A DNA stretch of 22,117 nt from Lachnospiraceae bacterium UBA3845. Lineage in GTDB: Bacteria > Bacillota > Clostridia > Lachnospirales > Lachnospiraceae. Within the stretch, counting starts at the first letter, position 1. The number at the start of each line of letters is the position of its first letter. The stretch lies in contig DGHP01000004.1 of the NCBI GenBank assembly GCA_002392705.1, forward strand, positions 6,048 to 28,164. Direction: 5' to 3'. The position numbers were made by a program, and so were the translations under genes. The notes under the pieces were generated by a model that did no database searches, was not told where the DNA came from, and saw only the letters and a list, made by a program, of their open reading frames with translations. This document shows positions 1-7,378 of the stretch, one piece after another.

Positions 1-37
1 CTCCACACACAGCCTCAGACAGAAGGAGCGATGATGC

Positions 38-748
38 ATGAAACATGAATTCCACAGCAGGGTGCGCTACAGTGAATGCGGGCAGAACGGGGAACTGACC
101 CTTGGGGCAGTCGTCAACTATTTTCAGGATGTCTCTTCCTTCCAGGGGGAAGCAGGAGGCATCGGAATCGAGTATTTGAAAAAACACCATGTGGCCTGGA
201 TCCTGTCCGCCTGGCAGATCATCATAGACCATTACCCGAGGCTGGCGGAACCTGTAACGGCCCAGACCTGGGCGTATGAGTTCAGGAGTTTTTTCGGCTC
301 TAGAAACTTTACCCTTCTGGATGGCAGTGGTAAGATGGCTGCATGGGCGAACAGTATATGGGTGCTGTATGATACGGAGCGGCAGCGGCCGGTACGGGTG
401 CCGAAAGAGATCATCGATATCTACGGATTAAGCCCCAGGCTGGAGATGGACTATGCGGACCGGAAGATTCCGGAACCCACGGACGGGATCCTGATGGAGG
501 GATTCGCTGTGGAACGGCACCATCTTGACACAAACCATCATGTGAACAATGAACAGTATATCGCCATGGCATCCGAATACCTGCCGGATGGCTTCCGGAT
601 CCGCGAGATGCGCTGTGAGTATAAGAAACAGGCGCTGCTGGGGGACAGGATCTGCCCGTATGTGCAGACCGATGACCAGAAGACGGTTGTCGCGCTCAGG
701 AACGCGGGCGGGGAGAGCTGCGCAGTTGTGGAATTCTACCCCGGATAA
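38..748 (+). CDS. acyl-ACP thioesterase (double hotdog)
   Basis: A 236-residue protein of the bacterial acyl-ACP thioesterase family, which releases fatty acids from acyl carrier protein in the cytoplasm. Two hotdog halves can be traced: about residues 1-130, beginning with an RVRYSE stretch, and about 145-236. The second half carries the family catalytic signature HLDTNHHVNN, with D164, N166 and H168 in the positions expected for the Asp/Asn/His active site. The start at 38 has an AGAAGGAG site nine bases upstream. Two earlier ATGs at 31 and 34 are out of frame and reach a stop within a few codons. The next plus-strand gene begins 95 bases on, with no visible terminator between, so cotranscription is possible. 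The family assignment is firm. The physiological role is not settled by the sequence. Confidence 0.9.
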   Translation: MKHEFHSRVRYSECGQNGELTLGAVVNYFQDVSSFQGEAGGIGIEYLKKHHVAWILSAWQIIIDHYPRLAEPVTAQTWAYEFRSFFGSRNFTLLDGSGKMAAWANSIWVLYDTERQRPVRVPKEIIDIYGLSPRLEMDYADRKIPEPTDGILMEGFAVERHHLDTNHHVNNEQYIAMASEYLPDGFRIREMRCEYKKQALLGDRICPYVQTDDQKTVVALRNAGGESCAVVEFYPG

Positions 749-843
749 GGTCTTCCGGGCCTACAGACTGCTTTAGCGGGCTGCGGACTTCGCGGCAGGG
801 AAAGAGGCCGGGCTTAGCCGGACAGAGAAAGGACGGAATAACG

Positions 844-1686
844 ATGATGAAACTCGGAGAAAAACAGGTACTGAAAGCGGAACGCTTCCGGGACTTCGGG
901 GCGTATCTTTCAGATGGGGAAAGCACGGTCCTGCTTCCGAAAAAGGAGGTGCCGGAAGGCCTTCAGGCAGGGGACGAGATCGAGGTTTTCCTCTATAAAG
1001 ATTCCTCCGACCGGCTGATCGCCACCACCAGGCAGAGTGCCTTAACCCTTCATCAGATCGCGCTGCTGAAGGTCCGGGAACTGTCGAAGATCGGGGCATT
1101 TCTGGACTGGGGGCTGGAGAAGGACCTCCTGCTTCCTTTTCATGAACAGACACGCAGGGTCCAGGCAGGAGAAGAAGTGCTCGCGGCGCTCTATATAGAT
1201 AAAAGCGGGCGCCTGGCTGCCACGATGAATGTGTATCCCTACCTGCGGACGGACTCTCCTTATCAGCCGGATGATACCGTACAGGGGCGCATATATGAAA
1301 AGAGCGATAATTTCGGCGTGTTCGTGGCGGTGGATGACTGCTACAGCGCCCTGATCCCGAAGCAGGAGGAGGCAGGGGACCTCAGGATCGGGGATGTGAT
1401 CCGGGCCAGAGTGACCAAAGTGCGTCCGGACGGGAAGCTGAACCTGGCTGTCCGCCGGAAGGCCTACCTGCAGATGGACGCCGACGCCGAGGCCATCCTG
1501 AAGGGGATCGATGAATATGAGGGCGTGCTGCCATTTGATGACAAGGTATCTCCTGAGATTATCAGGAGAGAATTCGGACTGAGTAAAAATGCTTTCAAGC
1601 GGGCGGTCGGGCATCTCATGAAGCAGGGACTCGTGCGGATCGGGGAACGCAGGATCTACCGCGTGGAGAATCCGGAGCAGGATTGA
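844..1686 (+). CDS. CvfB/YitL-like S1 RNA-binding protein
   Basis: A 280-residue protein matching the CvfB (YitL) family, which binds RNA and in staphylococci affects virulence gene expression. Three S1/OB-like beta domains follow each other at about residues 8-60, 70-130 and 142-205. The third is the clearest, with a GRIYEKSDNFGVFV stretch and a closing LNLAVRRK. A winged-helix-like C-terminus covers about 218-280 (FGLSKNAFKRAVGHLMKQG). Length and order agree with the family. ATGs at 844 and 847 are both usable; an AAAGGA element lies about a dozen bases upstream. The downstream gene is 90 bases away behind a possible promoter. The RNA target is unknown. Confidence 0.87.
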   Translation: MMKLGEKQVLKAERFRDFGAYLSDGESTVLLPKKEVPEGLQAGDEIEVFLYKDSSDRLIATTRQSALTLHQIALLKVRELSKIGAFLDWGLEKDLLLPFHEQTRRVQAGEEVLAALYIDKSGRLAATMNVYPYLRTDSPYQPDDTVQGRIYEKSDNFGVFVAVDDCYSALIPKQEEAGDLRIGDVIRARVTKVRPDGKLNLAVRRKAYLQMDADAEAILKGIDEYEGVLPFDDKVSPEIIRREFGLSKNAFKRAVGHLMKQGLVRIGERRIYRVENPEQD

Positions 1687-1713
1687 AACAATCTACCCAA
1701 AAAGGCAGTTTCA

Positions 1714-1722
1714 TGTTATTAT
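1714..1722 (+). promoter_or_regulatory. candidate extended -10 promoter
   Basis: TG-T-TATTAT fits an extended -10 element (five of six matches to TATAAT, with TG one base upstream). It sits in the short AT-rich gap before the CPBP protease gene. No convincing -35 is present at the usual distance. It would start transcription about 45 bases before the coding start. Confidence 0.35.
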
Positions 1723-1740
1723 AGAAATAACAATTCTGAG

Positions 1741-1776
1741 AAAAGGAGGGCGGCCGTCTCTGCGGCCGGATCTGGT
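1741..1776 (+). promoter_or_regulatory. split ribosome binding site with hairpin spacer
   Basis: A strong Shine-Dalgarno (AAAAGGAGG, 1741-1749) lies 27 bases before the only usable start codon at 1777, which is too far for normal initiation. The gap holds a self-complementary stem CGGCCG / CGGCCG (1751-1756 with 1763-1768, six-base loop). If it folds, about 9 bases remain between the SD and the ATG, a normal spacing. No in-frame alternative start lies between them. The stem is seen in the sequence; its role is inferred. Confidence 0.5.
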
Positions 1777-2715
1777 ATGAACAGAGCTAGAATTGGGGCC
1801 AGGGTATACCTGATTATGGTCTCGGTAGTGATAGGTGTGAGTCTGCTCCTGGGGCTGATCGGCGTGGGCAGGCTGCTGAATGTTTATAATGATACTGCGC
1901 TGTCGGAGCTTCTGTATCTTGCCCCGGTCGTGGTGATACTGGTACAGGGCCGCTTTGAGATCCTGCGCGGCATGAAGCTGAAGCCGATCAATATCCTGAC
2001 GATTCTCTGGACGATGCTCTTCGCGGCGCTCCTGCTTCCGCTCTGCATCCTTCTGAATCTGCTGACCCAGTTCCTGGTTCCGAATGCCGTGGCCGGTCTG
2101 TTCAGCTCCATCGGACGCATGCCTCTGCTGACGAATCTGATCTACTGTGCCTGCCTTCCGGCGCTGGTGGAGGAATATCTGTTCCGGGGCGTATTTTATC
2201 AGTATTTCCGCCCGAACGGACTGCTGAAGACGGCTCTGGTCACCGGGCTTATGTTCGGCCTGGCGCATCTGAACCTGAACCAGTTTCTTTATGCATTCGC
2301 GATCGGCATATTCTTTGTATTTCTGAAGGACGCGTCGGGAAGCCTCTTTGCCTGCATGCTTGCCCATACAGTGCTGAACGGGCTGAACGTTCTGGCCCAG
2401 CATATCGTTTCCCTGAATCTTCCGGAGAATGTGACCAGCGCGATGGTTGAGGCGCAGAGCGAGACCGCGAGCGTGAGCGGCCTGAGCCTGATCTACTGGA
2501 TTCTCCTTACCGCTGTCTCGACAGCGGGCGTTATCCTTGCCATTATTGTGATGCGGCAGATCGCAAAGACCTGCGGCAGGGAAAAGGTCTTCTCCGAAGC
2601 GGCGAAAGGCAGAGACCGCCTGAGAGGAAAGGCGGGGAGGCTTTTCTCCGTGGAACTGATTATCGGAATCGCTCTTCCGCTGATCTATATGGGCTTCCGC
2701 CTGCTTCTGCACTGA
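1777..2715 (+). CDS. CPBP-family intramembrane metalloprotease
   Basis: A 312-residue polytopic membrane protein of the CPBP (Abi/CAAX protease-like) family. Hydrophobic segments lie near residues 10-32, 44-58, 72-100, 118-131, 150-182, 188-210, 232-258 and 292-310. The family motifs are all present: EEYLFRG (E132, E133, R137), H164 in GLAHLN, and AHTVLN with H197 and N201, which together form the predicted metal and catalytic site. Related proteins process prenylated or other membrane peptides or give bacteriocin self-protection; the substrate here is unknown. Translation may depend on the hairpin-spaced binding site upstream. A terminator follows at 2778. Confidence 0.88.
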   Translation: MNRARIGARVYLIMVSVVIGVSLLLGLIGVGRLLNVYNDTALSELLYLAPVVVILVQGRFEILRGMKLKPINILTILWTMLFAALLLPLCILLNLLTQFLVPNAVAGLFSSIGRMPLLTNLIYCACLPALVEEYLFRGVFYQYFRPNGLLKTALVTGLMFGLAHLNLNQFLYAFAIGIFFVFLKDASGSLFACMLAHTVLNGLNVLAQHIVSLNLPENVTSAMVEAQSETASVSGLSLIYWILLTAVSTAGVILAIIVMRQIAKTCGREKVFSEAAKGRDRLRGKAGRLFSVELIIGIALPLIYMGFRLLLH

Positions 2716-2777
2716 TCCGGCGCAGTCAGGGACTGCCCGTCGGGCGGAAAAGACTCTGCTGTTTATAGGATTACGGT

Positions 2778-2808
2778 CAGGCTCTCCTTCCAGGAGGGCC
2801 TGCTTTTT
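2778..2808 (+). terminator. intrinsic terminator after CPBP gene
   Basis: An 11-base stem (2778-2788 with 2792-2802, one T-G wobble) has a three-base loop and is followed by C and five Ts. It separates the CPBP gene from dnaE. Confidence 0.8.
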
Positions 2809-2834
2809 AAGAAAGAAAACAGGAAATAGCGGCC

Positions 2835-2853
2835 ATGCCCGCGCGGCGGGCAT
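2835..2853 (+). other. GC-rich hairpin in dnaE leader
   Basis: ATGCCCGC pairs with GCGGGCAT around a GCG loop, a perfect eight-base stem ending 43 bases before the dnaE start. No T-run follows, so it is not a terminator. It could stabilise or regulate the dnaE mRNA leader. Confidence 0.5.
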
Positions 2854-2883
2854 CTGAGAGCAGCACTTGGACCTGACGGTTAC

Positions 2884-2899
2884 GGAAGGAGTCGGTTTG
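2884..2899 (+). promoter_or_regulatory. ribosome binding site fixing a TTG start for dnaE
   Basis: GGAAGGAG at 2884-2891 is followed after five bases by TTG at 2897. The protein from this TTG begins MNFTHLHVHTEYSLLDG, the usual start of DnaE. The longer frame from 2867 adds ten residues with no family match and would place this site inside the coding sequence. Confidence 0.85.
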
Positions 2900-5800
2900 A
2901 ATTTCACACATCTGCACGTTCATACGGAGTACAGTCTGCTGGACGGCTCAAATAAGATAAAGGAATATGTCGCCCGCGTGAAGGAGCTCGGCATGGATTC
3001 CGCGGCGATCACGGATCACGGCGTCATGTACGGCGTGATCGATTTTTATCAGGAGTGCATGAACCAGGGGATCCGGCCGATCATCGGCTGTGAGGTCTAT
3101 GTCGCGCCGGGCTCCCGTTTCGACCGTGAGATCAGCAGGGGCGATGACCGCTATTATCATCTGATCCTGCTGGCCGAGAACAACCGGGGATACGCGAACC
3201 TGATGAAGATCGTATCAAAAGGGTTCGTGGACGGATATTATTACAAGCCGAGGGTGGACAAGGAGGTCCTGCGCGAATATCACGAGGGCATCATCTGCAC
3301 AAGCGCCTGCCTGGCGGGAGAGGTGCAGAGATTTTTAGCCCGCGGCCTCTATGAGGAGGCGAAGGAGGCGGCCTTGTCCTACCGGGATATATTCGGGGAC
3401 GGCAATTTCTTTCTGGAACTGCAGGATCACGGGATTCCGGAACAGAAACAGGTGAACGCCCAGCTGCTGCGTATGAGCAGAGAACTGGGGATCGGCCTTG
3501 TCGCGACGAACGACTGCCATTATACTTATGCCCAGGACGCGGCGCCCCATGATGTTCTGCTCTGTCTCCAGACCGGAAAGAAGCTGCAGGATGAAGACCG
3601 CATGCGCTATGAAGGCGGACAGTATTATGTCAAGTCCCCGGAGGAGATGGCAGCCCTGTTTCCCTATGCGCCGGAAGCATTGGAGAATACTTACCGGATT
3701 GCGCAAAGATGCAGTGTAACGATTGAATTCGGCCACTATAAGCTGCCGCGCTTTGACGTGCCCGGAGGAAAGAGCGCCTGGGAATACCTGAATGAGCTGT
3801 GTCTGAGCGGACTTGCCGAGCGCTATGACCCGGTGACGGATCAGCTCAGGGAACGCCTTGACTATGAACTGGCGGTCATCCGCCAGATGGGCTTTGTCGA
3901 CTATTTCCTCATCGTCTGGGATTATATCCGTTATGCCCGCAGCGTTGGAATCGCCGTGGGCCCCGGAAGAGGGTCCGCCGCCGGAAGCCTGGTCTCTTAT
4001 ACCCTGGGCATCACGAAACTGGATCCGATCCGCTACAACCTTCTCTTTGAGCGCTTCCTGAATCCGAACAGGGTCTCCATGCCTGATATCGACGTTGACT
4101 TCGACTTCGAGCGCAGGCAGGAGGTGATCGATTATGTGGTCCGCCGCTACGGCAAGGACTGCGTAGCCCAGATCGTCACATTCGGAACTCTGGCGGCCCG
4201 TGGCGTGATCCGTGATGTCGGGAGAGTCATGGACCTGCCCTATTCTCTGTGTGATACCATCTCCAAAAAGATCCCCATGGAGCCGGGGATCACCATCGAC
4301 AAGGCCCTGCAGCAGAGCCAGGAACTTCGGACCATGTATGAGACCGATGAGAAGATTCATGAGCTCATCGATATGTCGAAGCGTCTGGAAGGTCTGCCGA
4401 GGCATACTTCCATGCATGCGGCGGGCGTGGTGATCTGCCAGAAGGAGGTGGACGAGTTTGTGCCCCTGTCGCGCTCATCCGACGGGACCATCGTCACCCA
4501 GTTCACCATGGTTGCGATCGAGCATCTGGGCCTTCTGAAGATGGACTTTCTCGGACTGCGCACGCTTACGGTGATCCAGAACGCCGTCCGGATGGCGTCG
4601 GAAAAAGAAGGCAGAAAGATCGACATCGACCGGATCGATTATTCGGATCCGAAGGTATATGAATATATTTCCACCGGAAAGTGCGAGGGGATCTTCCAGC
4701 TGGAATCCGCGGGTATGAAGAGCTTCATGAAGGAACTCAGGCCCGGGATCCTGGAGGACCTGATCGCCGGAATCTCCCTGTACCGGCCGGGGCCGATGGA
4801 TTTTATCCCCCAGTATATCAGGGGCAAGGACCATCCGGAGACCATCACATACGATACGCCGCTCCTTGAGCCGATCCTTCAGCCGACCTACGGCTGCATC
4901 GTTTACCAGGAGCAGGTCATGCAGATCGTCCAGTCGCTTGGGGGCTTTAATCTGGGGCAGAGTGACAACGTCAGGCGCGCCATGTCCAAGAAGAAGGCCG
5001 CGGAGATGGAGAAACAGCGGGTGAACTTCGTCTACGGCAATGAGAGTGAGGGGATTCCCGGCTGCATCGCCAACGGAATCGATGAGAAGACAGCAAATAA
5101 GATCTATGATGAGATGACGGATTTCGCGAAATACGCCTTCAATAAATCCCACGCCGCTGCCTACGCGGTCGTCGCCTACCAGACTGCCTGGCTGAAATAC
5201 TATTACCCGGTGGAATTCATGGCGGCCCTGATGACGTCCGTGATCGATAATCCAGGAAAAGTGGCGGAATATATCATGACCTGCAGGAGCATGGGCATCC
5301 GCATCCTTCCGCCGGACATCAATAAGGGGGAGGGCGGATTCTCTGTGACTTATGAGGAGGCAGGCGGTCCGGGATGCATCCGTTATGGCCTGAACGCCAT
5401 CCGTTCGGTCGGGAGGCCTGTGATCGAGGCGCTGATTGCCCAGAGACAGATCGGGGGTCCGTATACAGACCTGCGCAATCTGGCGGAGCGCCTGGGCTCT
5501 GATCTGAATAAGAGAGCGGTGGAAAACTGCATCAAGGCGGGCGCCCTTGACTCCCTCGGCGGGAACCGCAGGCAGATGATGCTGGCCTACGCGGGGGTTT
5601 TTGATGCAGTTCAGAAGGAGAAGAAGAACCAGATATCGGGACAGATGTCGATCTTTGACCTTCTTGCGGGGGAGGATCAGGAGGTGGGCGCCGTTACGCT
5701 CCCGAATGTTCCCGAATACGAGAAGGGGCAGCTTCTTGCCTATGAGAAGGAGGTTCTCGGCATCTATGTCAGCGGTCATCCGCTGGAGCAGTATGAGGAT

Positions 5801-6433
5801 GTCTGGAGACGGAACATAAGCGCCCTGTCCACCGATTTTGCCATCAACGATGAGACCGGGCAGGCGGACCGGCTGCAGGACGGATCCATCCAGATCATCG
5901 GCGGAATCCTGGAGAATATTACGACCAAGTACACGAAGACGAGCCGCACGATGGCCTTCCTTACGATTGAGGATCTGACAGGCTCCGTGGAGGTGCTGGT
6001 TTTCCCGAATGACTATGATAAGAGCAGGGAACTGCTGAATCAGGATGCGCATCTGTTCATCCGCGGCAGGGTATCCCAGGAGGATGACAAGCCCAGCAAA
6101 CTGATCGCCGAGAAGCTCTGGCGCTTTGAGGAGGTTCCGGCTGAGCTGTGGATCCGCTTCGACACGATGCAGGATTACCTGGCCTGCGGGAGAGAACTGA
6201 CGGATATACTTCTTAAGGCCCAGGGAATTCCGGAGATCCGGAGTACGGTTCCGGCGTCCCGCATCGCGGTTTATGTTCAGAATCCCAGGAGCGTGAAAAA
6301 TCTGAATTTCACCGGCCAGATCTATCTGCCGGAAAGCCTGACGGCAGACCTGCGGTCCCGTTTCGGGGAAGAAAATGTGATTCTGAAGCCTGGAAAACTG
6401 ATGACCGGAAGTTATAATTCACGGCCATATTGA
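2897..6433 (+). CDS. dnaE: DNA polymerase III alpha subunit (DnaE type)
   Basis: A full-length, 1178-residue replicative polymerase subunit of the DnaE1-like class. The N-terminal PHP domain opens with HLHVH (H5, H7, H9) and ITDHG. The polymerase palm has the PDIDVDFDF motif with D399 and D401, and the third catalytic aspartate is D550 in KMDFLGL, close to the E. coli positions 401, 403 and 555. The helix-hairpin-helix region and an OB fold (about 998-1045) follow. It has no separate proofreading exonuclease domain, so it is not PolC. It probably acts with PolC as in other low-GC Gram-positives, though polC is not visible here. Start chosen at TTG 2897 (see the binding site entry). A bidirectional terminator follows. 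Confidence 0.96.
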   Translation: MNFTHLHVHTEYSLLDGSNKIKEYVARVKELGMDSAAITDHGVMYGVIDFYQECMNQGIRPIIGCEVYVAPGSRFDREISRGDDRYYHLILLAENNRGYANLMKIVSKGFVDGYYYKPRVDKEVLREYHEGIICTSACLAGEVQRFLARGLYEEAKEAALSYRDIFGDGNFFLELQDHGIPEQKQVNAQLLRMSRELGIGLVATNDCHYTYAQDAAPHDVLLCLQTGKKLQDEDRMRYEGGQYYVKSPEEMAALFPYAPEALENTYRIAQRCSVTIEFGHYKLPRFDVPGGKSAWEYLNELCLSGLAERYDPVTDQLRERLDYELAVIRQMGFVDYFLIVWDYIRYARSVGIAVGPGRGSAAGSLVSYTLGITKLDPIRYNLLFERFLNPNRVSMPDIDVDFDFERRQEVIDYVVRRYGKDCVAQIVTFGTLAARGVIRDVGRVMDLPYSLCDTISKKIPMEPGITIDKALQQSQELRTMYETDEKIHELIDMSKRLEGLPRHTSMHAAGVVICQKEVDEFVPLSRSSDGTIVTQFTMVAIEHLGLLKMDFLGLRTLTVIQNAVRMASEKEGRKIDIDRIDYSDPKVYEYISTGKCEGIFQLESAGMKSFMKELRPGILEDLIAGISLYRPGPMDFIPQYIRGKDHPETITYDTPLLEPILQPTYGCIVYQEQVMQIVQSLGGFNLGQSDNVRRAMSKKKAAEMEKQRVNFVYGNESEGIPGCIANGIDEKTANKIYDEMTDFAKYAFNKSHAAAYAVVAYQTAWLKYYYPVEFMAALMTSVIDNPGKVAEYIMTCRSMGIRILPPDINKGEGGFSVTYEEAGGPGCIRYGLNAIRSVGRPVIEALIAQRQIGGPYTDLRNLAERLGSDLNKRAVENCIKAGALDSLGGNRRQMMLAYAGVFDAVQKEKKNQISGQMSIFDLLAGEDQEVGAVTLPNVPEYEKGQLLAYEKEVLGIYVSGHPLEQYEDVWRRNISALSTDFAINDETGQADRLQDGSIQIIGGILENITTKYTKTSRTMAFLTIEDLTGSVEVLVFPNDYDKSRELLNQDAHLFIRGRVSQEDDKPSKLIAEKLWRFEEVPAELWIRFDTMQDYLACGRELTDILLKAQGIPEIRSTVPASRIAVYVQNPRSVKNLNFTGQIYLPESLTADLRSRFGEENVILKPGKLMTGSYNSRPY

Positions 6434-6495
6434 AATCGGGTTCCGGTATGTCGTGCCTGCAGGAGAAGCAGGTTCTGATTTCAAATATAAAATTT

Positions 6496-6523
6496 AAACA
6501 GGCGGCACAGAGCCGCCTGTTTT
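6496..6523. terminator. bidirectional terminator between dnaE and response regulator
   Basis: A perfect 11-base stem (6496-6506 with 6512-6522) encloses a five-base loop. It is preceded by an A-rich tract and followed by Ts, so it can end both dnaE and the convergent minus-strand transcript whose stop codon lies at 6524-6526. Confidence 0.88.
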
Positions 6524-7234
6524 TCAGTCTTTTCCCTTCAGTTCAAACTTGTAGCCTACCCCCCAGACCGTGGAGAGGGACCATCTTCCGGTATCATGAA
6601 TCTTTTTCCGAAGCCGCTTCATATGAACGTCGACCGTCCGGGTATCGCCGACGTAGTCGTATCCCCAGATATGGGTCAGCAGCTGCTGTCTGGTGAACAC
6701 CTGGTTCGGGGAGGCGGCCAGGAAATAAAGCAATTCGATCTCTTTGGGCGGCATCTGCTGTTCAGCGCCTTTGTATACGACCGAATAGGTTTCAAGACTG
6801 ATCTTCAGATCCGGATATTCGATCGGGGGATGGCCGGATCGGGAAGACAGTTCCTGCTCTGCCAGCACTGCTCTTCTGAGAAGCGCCTTGAGCCGTGCGC
6901 TCAGCTCGCGCATGTCATAGGGTTTTATAAGATAATCGTCCGCACCGATCTCAAGGGCCAGCACTCTGCTGAAAACGTCGCTGCGCCCGCTGGTAACGAT
7001 AATCGGCACATGGGACTTCTTCCGTATGCTGCGGATGATCTGGAGCCCGTCCGCTTTGGGAAGCAGTGGATCCAGAATTACGGCATCCGGAGGGAAGGCG
7101 CGGATCTGTTCCGCCGCACCTGCGGTATCTGACAGTACCGTTACATCAAACAGCTCTTCCGACAGATAAGCAGCGGCGCTTTTCGCCAGCTTTTCATCCA
7201 TGTCGGCGATCAGTATCTTCTGTCCTTTCTTCAT
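6524..7234 (-). CDS. orphan OmpR/PhoB-type response regulator
   Basis: A 236-residue two-domain regulator. The receiver domain (1-118) has D11 and D13 of the acidic pocket, phospho-acceptor D55 in VILDPLLP, T81 and K104 in IKPYD. A winged-helix DNA-binding domain of the OmpR type covers about 135-236 (FTRQQLLTHIWGYDY, RTVDVHMKRLRKKI). ATG 7234 is preferred because GGGAG lies eight bases upstream and MKKGQKILIAD matches family starts; ATG 7249 would add five residues and also has a GGAGAAGG site. No kinase gene adjoins it. It lies 144 bases downstream of mutS2 on the same strand, so it may share that transcript. Its signal and targets are unknown. Confidence 0.92.
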   Translation of the reverse strand: MKKGQKILIADMDEKLAKSAAAYLSEELFDVTVLSDTAGAAEQIRAFPPDAVILDPLLPKADGLQIIRSIRKKSHVPIIVTSGRSDVFSRVLALEIGADDYLIKPYDMRELSARLKALLRRAVLAEQELSSRSGHPPIEYPDLKISLETYSVVYKGAEQQMPPKEIELLYFLAASPNQVFTRQQLLTHIWGYDYVGDTRTVDVHMKRLRKKIHDTGRWSLSTVWGVGYKFELKGKD

Positions 7235-7278
7235 TCTGTTCTCTCCCATGAACCTTCTCCTGGTTTCCGGAAGCGGAT

Positions 7279-7307
7279 CTCCTGCGGTAATTCCCCGTAC
7301 CGCGGAG
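7279..7307 (-). other. hairpin between mutS2 and response regulator
   Basis: CTCC-T-GCGGTA pairs with TACCGC-GGAG around an eight-base loop, giving ten pairs with one bulged T. Neither strand has a T-run after it, so it is not a standard terminator. It could be an mRNA processing or stability element in the 144-base gap. Confidence 0.35.
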
Positions 7308-7378
7308 AAAAATAAATCAGATGCGCCGTAGCCGGGCCTCATCACATGCAGTCCGGCCGGGGCGGAAAAGAATCCGCA

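Noticed and set aside
2867..2896. Ten extra N-terminal codons for dnaE from TTG 2867
   Set aside because: The stretch has no family similarity and contains the SD that serves TTG 2897.
1711..2907. Long minus-strand frame of 398 codons
   Set aside because: It is antisense to the CPBP gene, rich in Gln, Arg and His as expected from a shadow frame, and has no recognisable domain.
4475..6052. Minus-strand frame of 525 codons within dnaE
   Set aside because: It lies opposite highly conserved dnaE sequence and arises from GC-rich codon use; no SD or domain is seen.
7235..7345. Longer response regulator start at 7345
   Set aside because: The added residues do not resemble a receiver domain, and good SDs lie before 7234 and 7249.
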